Assembly (NCBI RefSeq): GCF_014652855.1
Contig: NZ_BMZP01000003.1
Coordinates: 1 to 64,000 of the forward strand
Length of the DNA stretch: 64,000 nt
Direction of reading: 5' to 3'
Source: Novosphingobium pokkalii
GTDB taxonomy: Bacteria; Pseudomonadota; Alphaproteobacteria; Sphingomonadales; Sphingomonadaceae
Both the position numbers and the translations under genes were made by a program. Positions 18,666-27,323 of this stretch are shown here, in pieces. How positions within the stretch are numbered: position 1 is the stretch's first letter; the number at the start of each line of letters is the position of its first letter. A model generated the notes under the pieces. That model saw only the letters and a list, made by a program, of their open reading frames with translations. It was not told where the DNA came from and made no database searches.

Positions 18666-19262
18666 ATGTGGGAAATCATTTTCAAATTTCTGGCACTCTC
18701 TTTCGTAGCATTTACTTCAATTGGCCTTATCAACCCTAAATGGATCAGAGACAAAAAAACCGGAAAAATCCCAAAGAGATCCGAAATTGCCGCTGGAGGT
18801 ATACTCTTGGCGATAATTTCCATGGGTCTCGCAAATTATCTCACCGCAAAGGTTGAGCCGAATGATCCAAACGTCCCTCAGAAAGCGAACCCTAAAGTGG
18901 TGGCTTCACAAGCAAAGGATGACGAAATCGAGCCATGGCTGAAAACGGAGAGCATTGTCACCTTTCCCAAAGGGGGAATTGCTTGTTTGAACGAAGAGGA
19001 TCTCAAGCAGACAATGCTACTTGGCTTGAGCGGCCATGAGACAAAAATGAATTCATATTTCGATCCCAGCAATGAAGATGGCCCACGCTGCATCATGTTA
19101 TCACATAGTAAACGGTATAAAGTTATCGACGCTCAGGCAAATAGTCATGACATTCCAGACGCGTTGATCCTTGAAATTGTGGGCGAGGACGTTAATGCAG
19201 CAGATAAAGGAGCGTTCACCCTTACGCTGGATAAATCAATGGTCCACGTCGAGAATAACTGA
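18666..19262 (+). CDS. AT-rich orphan protein with N-terminal membrane segments
   Basis: This 198-residue protein of unknown family has two hydrophobic segments near the N-terminus (about residues 3-22 and 42-60), separated by a basic loop (WIRDKKTGKIPKR). The remaining 130 residues are hydrophilic with several cysteines (ACLNEED, RCIML) and hydrophobic strands ending in FTLTLDKSMVHVENN. A GGAGG site sits 5 bases before the ATG. Base composition is clearly foreign: 42 of the first 120 bases are G or C, in a window that is otherwise strongly GC-rich. It follows a toxin-antitoxin pair and precedes repeat-scarred DNA, which fits horizontal acquisition. I do not recognise a function. Confidence 0.75.
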   Translation: MWEIIFKFLALSFVAFTSIGLINPKWIRDKKTGKIPKRSEIAAGGILLAIISMGLANYLTAKVEPNDPNVPQKANPKVVASQAKDDEIEPWLKTESIVTFPKGGIACLNEEDLKQTMLLGLSGHETKMNSYFDPSNEDGPRCIMLSHSKRYKVIDAQANSHDIPDALILEIVGEDVNAADKGAFTLTLDKSMVHVENN

Positions 19263-19507
19263 GATGACAACCCCCAGTAGGGGATTTACGGGACAGTATA
19301 CTTGGATTTCCGGGGGCATTATACTTAATTGCCACGCCCCGTAGGCGCAAGGTCAGCCGTCCTTTATTTGCCGCCGCCGGACCTTCCCTCGTGCGTTGCG
19401 CACATGCCCTCCCCTAACCCCTCCCGCGAGCGGGAGGGGGATTTTGCGTTGTTCTTTTCACTCCCCTCCCGCTCGCGGGAGGGGCTGGGGGAGGGAATGT
19501 TGCGGGG
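19263..19507. repeat. Repeat-rich left part of a tandem duplication
   Basis: This holds GGGACAGTATACTT (19290), a related CCGGGGGCATTATACTTAATT stretch, and then a GC-rich double hairpin (CCCCTCCCGCGAGCGGGAGGGG and its partner, 19412-19488). The hairpin block recurs at about 19775-19852 just before the intact lysR end. No gene is present. Confidence 0.75.
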
Positions 19508-19655
19508 CTAGTCGATCCGCAACCCGCTGACGCGACGGAAGAGTTCCAGGATCAGGGGGTCGCGTTCGGCGCTGCGGATGGCGGCTTCGAAGCGGATCTG
19601 GCGTTTGGGGGCCGGGAGGACCGAGACCAGCGCGCCGCTGGCCAGTTCGGGGCGG
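19508..19655 (-). pseudogene. Duplicated 3' fragment of the neighbouring lysR gene
   Basis: Read on the minus strand this encodes the last 40-odd residues of the LysR protein at 19864-20739 almost exactly (SGALVSVLPAPKRQIRFEAA through FRRVSGLRID), including the stop. Homology ends abruptly near 19655, at a doubled GAATTCCGGGGACAG motif. It has no promoter or N-terminal domain and cannot make a regulator. It is the scar of a tandem duplication of about 360 bp. Confidence 0.85.
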
Positions 19656-19863
19656 GAATTCCGGGGACAGGGAATTCCGGGGACAGCATACTTAATTGCG
19701 CCCCCCCTCATCAGCGCCACCTGAACCATTGGCCTTTGCTGTCTTGGACCTTCCCTCGCGCGTTGCGCACATGCCCTCCCCTAACCCCTCCCGCGAGCGG
19801 GAGGGGGACTGACATGCTCCCCTCCCGCTCGCAGGAGGGGCTGGGGGAGGGCATGTTGCGGGG
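19656..19863. repeat. GAATTCCGGGGACAG junction and second hairpin block
   Basis: GAATTCCGGGGACAG occurs twice in direct succession (19657-19686), followed by CATACTTAATTGCG. The second copy of the GC-rich double hairpin (about 19775-19852) runs up to the lysR stop codon. From memory, such GGGGACAG-TATACTTAATT motifs flank REP-associated transposase genes; no transposase is present here. Confidence 0.7.
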
Positions 19864-20739
19864 CTAATCGATCCGTAGCCCGCTGACGCGGCGGAAGAGT
19901 TCCAGGATCAGCGGGTCTCGCTCCGCGCTGCGGATGGCGGCTTCGAAGCGAATCTGGCGTTTGGGGGCGGGAAGCACGGAGACCAGCGCGCCGCTGGCCA
20001 GTTCGGCGCGGATCATGGTTTCGGGGAGCAGGGCGGCGCCGGTGCCGTGGCGGATGATTTCGACCAGCGCGCGGACGTTGTTGCAGGTGCGGATCACCGG
20101 GGGCGTGATGCCGTGGCTGGCGAGGGATTCGCGGGTAATGCCGTGGATCGGCGAGTGTTCGGGGATCGACCAGACGGGAAGCGGATGCTTGAAGCCACCC
20201 GCCTGCGCCGTTGCCTGGCTGGCGGCCCAGACCAGGCCGACGCTGCCGAGCGACGTGGTGCGCACGCCGGGGCTGGCGACCGGGCCGGCGAGGAACACCA
20301 TGTCGCTGGTGCCGGCGAGCAATTGCTGGAGCATGCGGGCGGTGAGGTCCACCTCGATTTCCAGAGTGACGCCGGGCAGGTCCTGCTCCACGGCGGCGAC
20401 GAAGGCCGGCAGGCAGGTGGCGGCAGCGATCTCTCCGGTGCCGAGGCGGACGATCCCGGTGGCGCCGGCAAAGTCGCTCGCCTTGAACAGCGCGCGCTCG
20501 AAGCCGGCCCAGAGCGGCTCGAAATCGGCAACCAGCGCCCGGCCGCGCGCGGTGAGCACCATGTTGCGCCCTTCGCGGCGGAACAAGTCCACGCCCAACT
20601 GCTCCTCGATTTCCTTGACGCGGGCGGAAATGGCGGGCTGCGTGGTGTTGAGCCGCTCGGCCGCAGCGCGGAACGTGCCGAGGCGGGCAATCCACAGCAG
20701 GGTTTCGATATGGTAGATGGCCAGGCGTTTCATGGCCAT
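19864..20739 (-). CDS. LysR-family transcriptional regulator
   Basis: This 291-residue regulator has an N-terminal winged helix-turn-helix (about residues 5-65: ETLLWIARLGTFRAAAERL, NTTQPAISARVKEIEEQLG) and a periplasmic-binding-like effector domain. It is divergent from the CoA-transferase genes and very probably controls them, as in many catabolic loci. The start may be 20739 or 20733 (MKRLAIYH); neither has a clear ribosome-binding site. A perfect palindrome begins two bases upstream of 20739. The 3' end has been duplicated downstream. Confidence 0.92.
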   Translation of the reverse strand: MAMKRLAIYHIETLLWIARLGTFRAAAERLNTTQPAISARVKEIEEQLGVDLFRREGRNMVLTARGRALVADFEPLWAGFERALFKASDFAGATGIVRLGTGEIAAATCLPAFVAAVEQDLPGVTLEIEVDLTARMLQQLLAGTSDMVFLAGPVASPGVRTTSLGSVGLVWAASQATAQAGGFKHPLPVWSIPEHSPIHGITRESLASHGITPPVIRTCNNVRALVEIIRHGTGAALLPETMIRAELASGALVSVLPAPKRQIRFEAAIRSAERDPLILELFRRVSGLRID

Positions 20740-20740
20740 T

Positions 20741-20760
20741 TCTTATCATAAAAGATAAGA
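20741..20760. promoter_or_regulatory. Perfect palindrome in the lysR / CoA-transferase gap
   Basis: TCTTATC-ATAAAA-GATAAGA is a perfect 7-bp inverted repeat with a 6-bp spacer. It lies in the 83-bp divergent gap and fits the T-N11-A pattern of LysR-type sites. Its closeness to the lysR start suggests autoregulation plus control of the divergent operon. Confidence 0.65.
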
Positions 20761-20822
20761 ATGTATCGCTGGTTTCGATGGGTCATTGTGCCTAAGGTTC
20801 GGCATCTGATGGAGAGGTGCCA

Positions 20823-21533
20823 ATGGCCAACAAGATCTATCCCTCTGCCCAGGCCGCGCTGGACGGCCTGTTGCGCGATGGCCTGCTGATTGCCTGTGGG
20901 GGCTTTGGCCTTTGCGGCATTCCCGAACGCCTGATCGACGCGGTGCGCGAATCCGGCGTCACCGGGCTGACCTTTGCCAGCAACAATGCCGGCATCGACA
21001 ACGAAGGCATCGGCAAGCTGCTGCGCACGCGCCAGGTGAAGAAGATGATCTCGTCCTACGTGGGCGAGAACAAGGAATTCGAGCGGCAGTACCTGTCGGG
21101 CGAGCTGGAAGTGGAATTCTGCCCCCAGGGCACGCTGGCCGAACGCATGCGCGCGGGCGGTGCGGGCATTCCCGGCTTCTACACCAAGACCGGCGTGGGC
21201 ACGCTGGTGGCGCAGGGCAAGGAAGTGAAGAATTTCGACGGGCAGGACTATATCCTGGAGCGCGGAATCTTTGCCGACCTGTCGCTGGTCAAGGCGTGGA
21301 AGGCGGACGAGAGCGGCAACGTGGTGTTCCGCAAGACGGCCCGCAATTTCAACGTGCCGGCGGCCACCTGCGGCAAGGTCTGCGTGGTGGAAGTGGAAGA
21401 GATCGTGCCGACCGGCAGCCTCGATCCCGATGGCATCCACCTGCCCGGAGTCTATGTCCAGCGGCTGGTGCTGGGCGCGCCCTATGACAAAAGAATCGAA
21501 TTCCGCACCACCCGTGCGCGGGAGAACGCCTGA
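20823..21533 (+). CDS. scoA: 3-oxoacid CoA-transferase subunit A
   Basis: This 236-residue alpha subunit of a two-subunit acyl-CoA:acetoacetate-type CoA-transferase moves CoA from succinyl-CoA to 3-oxoacids. Family motifs are [10 protein letters not shown] near residue 23, the GTGTLV-like [12 protein letters not shown] segment, and the ending [16 protein letters not shown] five bases upstream supports the ATG at 20823 over a GTG at 20817. The stop overlaps the start of the beta subunit. Succinyl-CoA:3-oxoacid (acetoacetate) and 3-oxoadipate transferases look alike, so the substrate is open; the divergent LysR would fit either. Confidence 0.9.
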   Translation: MANKIYPSAQAALDGLLRDGLLIACGGFGLCGIPERLIDAVRESGVTGLTFASNNAGIDNEGIGKLLRTRQVKKMISSYVGENKEFERQYLSGELEVEFCPQGTLAERMRAGGAGIPGFYTKTGVGTLVAQGKEVKNFDGQDYILERGIFADLSLVKAWKADESGNVVFRKTARNFNVPAATCGKVCVVEVEEIVPTGSLDPDGIHLPGVYVQRLVLGAPYDKRIEFRTTRARENA

Positions 21534-22171
21534 TGCCCTGGACTCGTGATGAAATGGCCGCGCGCGCGGCGCGTGAACTGCAAGACGGCTTCTATGTGAA
21601 CCTGGGCATCGGCATTCCCACGCTGGTGGCCAACCACATTCCCGCCGGCATGGAAGTGACGCTGCAATCGGAAAACGGGATGCTGGGCATCGGCCCCTTT
21701 CCCTATGACGACGAAGTGGATGCCGACCTGATCAATGCCGGCAAGCAGACCATCAGCGAACTGGCGCAGACCGCCTATTTCGACAGCGCGCAAAGCTTTG
21801 CCATGATCCGCGGCGGGCATATCGACCTGACCGTGCTGGGCGCGATGGAAGTGTCCGAGCACGGCAACATCGCCAACTGGATGGTGCCGGGCAAGATGAT
21901 CAAGGGCATGGGCGGCGCCATGGACCTGGTGGCCGGCGTGAAGCGCATCATCGTGGTGATGGAGCATTGCGCAAAGGACGGCAGTTCCAAGTTCATCCCG
22001 GAATGCACCCTGCCGCTGACCGGCAAGAACGTGGTGGACATGGTGATCACCGACCTGGCGGTGTTCCAGCGCCCGGATCACGACAGCCCGTTCCACTTGG
22101 TGGAGCTGGCCCCCGGCGTCACTGCCGAGGAAGTGGCCGCCAAGACCACTGCGCATTACCTGTCCGCTTGA
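21533..22171 (+). CDS. scoB: 3-oxoacid CoA-transferase subunit B
   Basis: This 212-residue beta subunit carries the catalytic glutamate E47 in [11 protein letters not shown], which forms the glutamyl-CoA intermediate. Other family segments are [41 protein letters not shown] and [18 protein letters not shown]. It overlaps the alpha subunit by one base (TGATG), so the two are co-translated and form the active heterotetramer. No dehydrogenase or thiolase is adjacent. Confidence 0.94.
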   Translation: MPWTRDEMAARAARELQDGFYVNLGIGIPTLVANHIPAGMEVTLQSENGMLGIGPFPYDDEVDADLINAGKQTISELAQTAYFDSAQSFAMIRGGHIDLTVLGAMEVSEHGNIANWMVPGKMIKGMGGAMDLVAGVKRIIVVMEHCAKDGSSKFIPECTLPLTGKNVVDMVITDLAVFQRPDHDSPFHLVELAPGVTAEEVAAKTTAHYLSA

Positions 22172-22329
22172 TCGTTGCTTGCGCCGCCATGGCTCCACGG
22201 CCACTGGCGGCGCAGCGTCGCGACCATGATTTCGGCCAGCATGAAAATTTGGCCATTCATCCCGATGTCAGGCCCCAACCATTAGCCCCTGCTGCGGGAC
22301 CGATGGGAAAGCGTAATCGGGAATTGACC

Positions 22330-22602
22330 ATGACCTGGAACATCAACGTCCTGCACCCCACCAAGGCCGTAAAGTGCGTCATCACGTCGCTCGTGCTGTC
22401 GATTCCGCTGTGGGCCGGATCGCTGGTGGTGGCCAAGCTGGTAATCGTGCCGGAAGTGCGGGCCATTGCCGCGCAGTGGAGCGGCGACGCGCGTGAACTG
22501 GTGCCCGAAAGCGAACGCCGGGCCGAGCAGGACACGCAGCCACTGGTGGTCGCCAGCCAGCATGAAGCCCACGTGATGGAAGACGCGCTTCGGCGAATCT
22601 AG
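22330..22602 (+). CDS. Small single-helix membrane protein, unknown
   Basis: This 90-residue protein has one hydrophobic helix (about residues 17-42, CVITSLVLSIPLWAGSLVVAK). The rest is a charged tail with RRAEQDTQPLVVASQHEAHVME. I recognise no family. The ATG at 22330 lacks a strong ribosome-binding site. It lies 158 bp after the CoA-transferase and ends 20 bp from the convergent protease gene. Composition is normal for the window. Confidence 0.5.
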   Translation: MTWNINVLHPTKAVKCVITSLVLSIPLWAGSLVVAKLVIVPEVRAIAAQWSGDARELVPESERRAEQDTQPLVVASQHEAHVMEDALRRI

Positions 22603-22622
22603 GGCCGGATCTGGGGGCGGAT

Positions 22623-24344
22623 CTAGAGAATGAAGTCGCCCTTCACAAGCGTGACACTGCCCTGGAGCAGCAGGGCGAAATCGGCCACGCCATCGCCATC
22701 GACATCGCCCTGGACCAGGGTGTTGCCGCCGGTGATGGCATAGCGCAGTTCCCCGGCCACCTTGTGAAACGCGGCCGTGCCGATGAACACGAACGGGTCG
22801 TCGGCGGTGGTGAGACTATTGGCATCGATAGGGGAGAGCACGATCTGATCGCCCTCGCTGTGGCGGAAATCGGTGATCACGTCGCACGTGGTGGCGGTGG
22901 TGCCGGCAAATTCGATCACCCGTTCAAACACGAAGCGATCGGCACCGCTGCCGCCGGTGAGCCGGTCCTGTCCGGAGCCGCCGCGCAAGGTATCGTTGCC
23001 GGCCATGCCGTTGATGGTGTCGTTGCCGCCATTGCCGGACAGGATGTTGTCATTGGCATCGCCCAAGAGGGTATCGGCATGGGCCGAACCGGTGACACGC
23101 TCGACGCCCGAGATGGTGTCCTTGCCCAGGCCCGCCGCCGTCGCATCGCCCACCCCTGTGGTGAGGTTGACGTTAACGCCGGCCGTGGCGCCAGCATAAG
23201 TCACCAAGTCAAGCCCCGGCCCGCCAACGTAGCGATCGTTGCCATAGTCGCTGCCAGCGAGGAACGTGTCGTTGCCCTCGCCCCCGGAAAGGATGTCGTC
23301 CCCCTTGCCGCCCGAAAGCTTGTCGTTGCCGCCATAGCCATAAATGCGATCGTTGCCGGCGTTGCCATAGAGCGCGTTGTTGGCATCGTTGCCGACGATG
23401 CTATCGTTGCCCGCGCCGCCATAGCAGTTCTCGATCGTCACGTTGTAGGCGATGCCGAGGTTGTTGGAGACGCTGACATTGGTGAAGCCCAGGGTGGAAT
23501 AGGCACCGGGGTGGAGATCGACCCAGCAATCGAGCTTGAACGTGCGCAGGTCGATCAGGTCGGTGCCGCCCGCATCCCAGATCGCGGCATAGAACGGCGC
23601 ATCGGGGCTGTAGACGTATTTGTTGTCCCCGGCGTGATAGCTCATGTTCGCGCCGTATATCGCCTGGATCGCAGCGATATCATAGACCATCGGCGTCTGG
23701 ATGATGTAGTCGAAGTCTTCCTTGGCGGGATTGTAGGCATAGACCCCGTAGGGATCGTTGTAGGACATGATCGTGTAGTTGCGATAATCGTACCCGGTGG
23801 GGATGATGTTCCCTTCGGAAGGATGCGCCAGGCCCAGGGCGTGGCCGATCTCGTGCATCAGGGCCGTGAAATTGTAGGTGTTCACCGCATAGGAATCATT
23901 GCCGTAGAGCGGGTTGATCCAGATATCGCCATAGCTGTTGGCCGTGCCGCCGGCATTGACCTTGGTATAGCCCCAGGAATCGCCGACACGCGAGGACAGG
24001 CCAAGGCGGATGTCTCCCACCCCGCCGGCGGCGGTTTCGGTCGCCTGCTTGAACGTGATGTTGGCCACGTTGGCCCATTGCTGAAACGCCAGGGCGACAT
24101 TGGCATATTCGCTGGATGGCAGCGCGCCCACCGTGGCGGCGGTCATTTCAGTGCCATAGCCAGTTGCGAACTGCGAGGCGACGCCGCCGCCCCAGATGAA
24201 GCTGTAAGTGACCTGCGTCTTGCCGCCCGACACGGTTGACCAAGCCAGGCGATAGCTGGGATCGGCCTGAAGCAGGGCATTGAAGCGGGCGTCGGTGGTC
24301 AGGTTGTAGGTCTTGACGGCAGATGCCTGGGTATAGCTTGCCAC
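22623..24344 (-). CDS. Serralysin-like secreted RTX metalloprotease (paralogue 1)
   Basis: This is a 573-residue M10-type metzincin. The zinc motif HEIGHALGLAH (about residues 164-174) and the Met-turn IMSY (about 191-194) are intact. Calcium-binding nonapeptide repeats (GNDRIYG, GGNDKLSGGKGDDILSGGEGND) fill roughly 340-475. The C-terminus ends in DFIL, a type I secretion signal shape, and there is no N-terminal signal peptide. A GTG start at 24344 is chosen by alignment with the paralogue upstream. A longer frame to 24443 begins inside the paralogue's terminator hairpin. The HlyD/ABC secretion genes are not adjacent, so export must use a system elsewhere. Confidence 0.85.
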   Translation of the reverse strand: MASYTQASAVKTYNLTTDARFNALLQADPSYRLAWSTVSGGKTQVTYSFIWGGGVASQFATGYGTEMTAATVGALPSSEYANVALAFQQWANVANITFKQATETAAGGVGDIRLGLSSRVGDSWGYTKVNAGGTANSYGDIWINPLYGNDSYAVNTYNFTALMHEIGHALGLAHPSEGNIIPTGYDYRNYTIMSYNDPYGVYAYNPAKEDFDYIIQTPMVYDIAAIQAIYGANMSYHAGDNKYVYSPDAPFYAAIWDAGGTDLIDLRTFKLDCWVDLHPGAYSTLGFTNVSVSNNLGIAYNVTIENCYGGAGNDSIVGNDANNALYGNAGNDRIYGYGGNDKLSGGKGDDILSGGEGNDTFLAGSDYGNDRYVGGPGLDLVTYAGATAGVNVNLTTGVGDATAAGLGKDTISGVERVTGSAHADTLLGDANDNILSGNGGNDTINGMAGNDTLRGGSGQDRLTGGSGADRFVFERVIEFAGTTATTCDVITDFRHSEGDQIVLSPIDANSLTTADDPFVFIGTAAFHKVAGELRYAITGGNTLVQGDVDGDGVADFALLLQGSVTLVKGDFIL

Positions 24345-24419
24345 GCGCGATGCCCCGTTGACTGTGGCCCACCGGGATAGCCGCACAAGCCGCGTTACGG
24401 GACGGACGACAGGTTCAAA

Positions 24420-24443
24420 GTGGAGGCGTGTGCCCGCCTCCAC
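24420..24443 (-). terminator. Hairpin after RTX protease paralogue 2
   Basis: GTGGAGGCG pairs perfectly with CGCCTCCAC around a 6-nt loop, followed on the minus strand by TTTG. It lies 17 bp downstream of the second protease stop codon and probably limits transcription into the first protease gene. Confidence 0.6.
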
Positions 24444-24460
24444 CCGGATTCAGCATGGCG

Positions 24461-25915
24461 TCACAGCACGAAATCGGTGGCGGCGAAGGCAACCTTGCCC
24501 GCCACCTTGAGCCAGAAATCGGCAACGCCATCGCCGTTCACGTCGCCCTGGATCGTGGTGGTGGAGCCGCTGATAGCATAGCGCAATTCGCCGGCAACCT
24601 TGTGGAAATTGGCCGTGCCGATGAAGGTGAAGGGATCGTCCACATCGGCCGTGCTGCTGATCGCGTCGATCTGGTTCAGCTTGATCACGTCTTTCTGGGC
24701 CTTGCTGAAATCGGTGATCGCGTCGCATGTGGTCAGGGTCAGCCCACCAAAATCGGAAATGGCGGTAAAAACGAAAGCATCGGCCCCTGCCCCGCCGGTC
24801 AAGGTATCCTGCCCGGCGCCGCCGATCAGGGTGTCGTTGTCGTTGCCGCCCTGGAGCACGTCCTTCCCCGCGCCGCCGTTGAGCGTATCGGCGCCGCCAT
24901 TGCCGACCAGCGTATCATCGCCGTCGCGGCCGATGAGGACATTGGCCACGTCGTTGCCAGTCAGCTTGTCGGCGCCGCTGCCGCCGGTGACATTCTCGAT
25001 CGTGCAGTTGAAGGCGATGCCCAGGTTGTTGGTGATGGTGCTGAGGTTGTCGAACACCAGGGTGGAATAAGTGCCGGCGTGCAGATCGATCCGGCAGCCC
25101 TTGGAGAAACCGCTGATATCGATCGTGTCGTTGCCGCCGCCGTCCCAGATCGCGGCGAAGAACGGCGCCGTAGCGGAATAGGTATAAGTCGTGTCGCCGG
25201 CATTGTAGCTGGTGTTGGCGCCATAGATCGACTGGATCGCGGCGATGTCATAGACCATCGGCGACTTGATCAGGTACTCCACCTGGCCGGTGCTGCTGTT
25301 GTAGAACCACACGTTCTTGGGATCGGTGTAGGACATGATCGTGTAGTTGCGCGCATCATAGCCCGAGGGGATCTTGTTGCCCTCGAACGGGTGATCGAGG
25401 CCGAGCGCGTGGCCGATCTCGTGCATCATGGCCATGTAGTTGTAGGTGCCCACGGCAAAGGAGCCGTTGCCGTAGCTGGGCGAGATCCAGATATCGCCGT
25501 GGCTGTTGGCCGCGCCACTGGAGACGATCTTGCAATAGCCCCAGTATTGGCCGGTCACGCTGGAGGATTGCGCCACGCGAATATCGCCCACCGTGCCGCT
25601 CTCGGTTTCGCTCACCTGGGTGAAGGTGATGTTCGCCACATTGGCCCAGGCCTGGAATGCCGCCTTGATATTGTCGATCTGGGCGCTGGGCATGGCGCCG
25701 TGGGTGGCGGCGGTCGGCTCGGTGCCATAGCCCGAGGCAAACTTGCTGGACACGCCATCGAGCCAGGGGAAACTGTAGGTGATTGCCGTCTTGCCATCGA
25801 CAACCGTCGACCACTTGGATCGAAAGGCAGCCTTGGAATAAAGCAGCGAGTCGAAGAACTTGTTGCCGGTCAGGCTATAAGAACTGACGATGGAAGCATC
25901 GGCATAGCTGGGCAT
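24461..25915 (-). CDS. Serralysin-like secreted RTX metalloprotease (paralogue 2)
   Basis: This 484-residue paralogue of the downstream protease has the same build. The N-terminal catalytic domain has HEIGHALGLDH at 165-175 and Met-turn IMSY at 192-195. RTX calcium repeats (GRDGDDTLVGNGGADTLNGGAGKD...) lie at about 340-410. A peptidase_M10_C-like tail ends in DFVL. It has fewer RTX repeats than paralogue 1. Start 25915 is supported by AGGA upstream and by the conserved ASY/PSY beginning. There is no propeptide cysteine switch, in line with serralysins that are held inactive by lack of calcium inside the cell. Confidence 0.9.
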   Translation of the reverse strand: MPSYADASIVSSYSLTGNKFFDSLLYSKAAFRSKWSTVVDGKTAITYSFPWLDGVSSKFASGYGTEPTAATHGAMPSAQIDNIKAAFQAWANVANITFTQVSETESGTVGDIRVAQSSSVTGQYWGYCKIVSSGAANSHGDIWISPSYGNGSFAVGTYNYMAMMHEIGHALGLDHPFEGNKIPSGYDARNYTIMSYTDPKNVWFYNSSTGQVEYLIKSPMVYDIAAIQSIYGANTSYNAGDTTYTYSATAPFFAAIWDGGGNDTIDISGFSKGCRIDLHAGTYSTLVFDNLSTITNNLGIAFNCTIENVTGGSGADKLTGNDVANVLIGRDGDDTLVGNGGADTLNGGAGKDVLQGGNDNDTLIGGAGQDTLTGGAGADAFVFTAISDFGGLTLTTCDAITDFSKAQKDVIKLNQIDAISSTADVDDPFTFIGTANFHKVAGELRYAISGSTTTIQGDVNGDGVADFWLKVAGKVAFAATDFVL

Positions 25916-26093
25916 GGCGCATATCCTGGTCGCTCGAGGCCCGGCATGCGGGCTTTTCAAGGCAAAAAGGCCACATAGACCCTGAATACCAGGTATTTTT
26001 AAGGGCAGGTACTTGCACCCAGGCGGCGTTATACTGCCGTTATCCGGCAGATTTTTGCCGGTGTGGGGCCGTGAATATAGGGATTTGCGCGTA

Positions 26094-27263
26094 TCAGGCG
26101 GCGAGCCCGGCGGCATGGGCACTGGCCCAGGCCCACTGGAAATTGTAGCCGCCCAACCAGCCAGTTACGTCCACCGCCTCGCCAATGGCATAGAGGCCAG
26201 GCACCTTGCGCGCTTCCATCGTGCGTTGCGAAAGCTCTGCCGTGCTGATGCCGCCGGCGGTTACTTCCGCCTTGGCATAGCCTTCGCTGCCATTGGGCTG
26301 GAACTCCCAGGCGCGCAGCCGGTCCTGCGCGGCGCGCAGAGCCTTGTCGGGCAGGTTGCCCATTTCACCGGGGAGGCCGATCTGCTCGACCAGCGCCGTT
26401 GCCAGGCGTTCCGGCAGAGCTTCGGCCAGAACGCTGCGCAACCCGGCCCGCGGGCGCTGGCGCTTGGCTTCGAGCAGCCAATCGCCGCGCCGGCCAGGCA
26501 CGAAATCGATGCGCACCGCTTCCCCGCGCTGCCAATAGGACGAAACCTGGAGGATCGCCGGGCCGGACAGGCCACGATGGGTGAACAGCGCGGCTTCCGC
26601 AAAGCGGGCCTTGCCACACGCGGCCTCCACCGGGGCGGCAATGCCGGACAACTCGCGGAACAGCGCGGCTTCGGGCGGTAGCGTGAGCGGCACCAGCGCC
26701 GGGCGCGGCTGCACCACTTTCAGGCCGAATTGGCGCGCCAGATCATAGGCAAAGCCGGTGGCGCCGATCTTGGGAATGGCCGGGCCACCGGTGGCGATGA
26801 CCAGCGAGGGCGCGGCAAAGCTGCCCTCCCCCGCCGCGACATGAAACAGGCCATCGGCGTGACGCACTGCACCGATCGGGCTGTTGCAGCGGACCTGGGC
26901 GCCACCCCTGGCGCATTCGTCCAGCAGCATGTCGACGATCTGGCGCGCGGAGCCATCGCAGAAAAGCTGGCCCAGCGTCTTTTCATGCCAGGCGATGCCG
27001 TGCGCCTCGACCAGGGCGAGGAAATCGGCCGGGGTATAGCGGCTGAGCGCCGAGCGCGCGAAATGCGGATTTTCGGACAGATAGCGATCGGGCGCGGTGT
27101 GCAGGTTGGTGAAATTGCAGCGTCCGCCGCCGGAAATGAGGATCTTCTTGCCGGGCTTTTCGGCGTGATCGAGCACCACCACGCGCCGCCCGCGCGCGGC
27201 CGCAGTCGCCGCGCAAAACAGGCCGGCGGCCCCGGCGCCGAGGATGATCACGTCATGCGTCAT
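26094..27263 (-). CDS. HI0933/YhiN-family FAD-dependent oxidoreductase
   Basis: This 389-residue flavoprotein has an N-terminal Rossmann motif DVIILGAGAAGLFCAATAAARG and the family signature GKKILISGGGRCNFTNLH (about residues 43-60). The C-terminal part has AIGEAVDVTGWLGGYNFQWAWASAHAAG. HI0933-like proteins (YhiN/BaiN) are predicted reductases whose physiological substrate is mostly unknown. Start 27263 is chosen because the dinucleotide fold begins there; the longer frame runs into a repeat. The gene is followed by 178 bp without another gene. Confidence 0.92.
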   Translation of the reverse strand: MTHDVIILGAGAAGLFCAATAAARGRRVVVLDHAEKPGKKILISGGGRCNFTNLHTAPDRYLSENPHFARSALSRYTPADFLALVEAHGIAWHEKTLGQLFCDGSARQIVDMLLDECARGGAQVRCNSPIGAVRHADGLFHVAAGEGSFAAPSLVIATGGPAIPKIGATGFAYDLARQFGLKVVQPRPALVPLTLPPEAALFRELSGIAAPVEAACGKARFAEAALFTHRGLSGPAILQVSSYWQRGEAVRIDFVPGRRGDWLLEAKRQRPRAGLRSVLAEALPERLATALVEQIGLPGEMGNLPDKALRAAQDRLRAWEFQPNGSEGYAKAEVTAGGISTAELSQRTMEARKVPGLYAIGEAVDVTGWLGGYNFQWAWASAHAAGLAA

Positions 27264-27323
27264 GGGCGCAGGCCGTGGGGGATTGGTGAAGGTTTGGCAA
27301 GGGTGGGGTGGGCGGGGTTCTGT

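Noticed and set aside
19382..19862. Repeated hairpins as a CRISPR array
   Set aside because: The repeats are palindromic GC hairpins without unique spacers of constant length, and no cas genes are near.
24345..24443. Upstream extension of RTX protease paralogue 1
   Set aside because: It begins within a terminator hairpin and is not matched in the paralogue.
26034..26060. CTGCCG-TTATC-CGGCAG with T-run as a terminator
   Set aside because: Its T-run faces the plus strand, but both neighbouring genes are on the minus strand.
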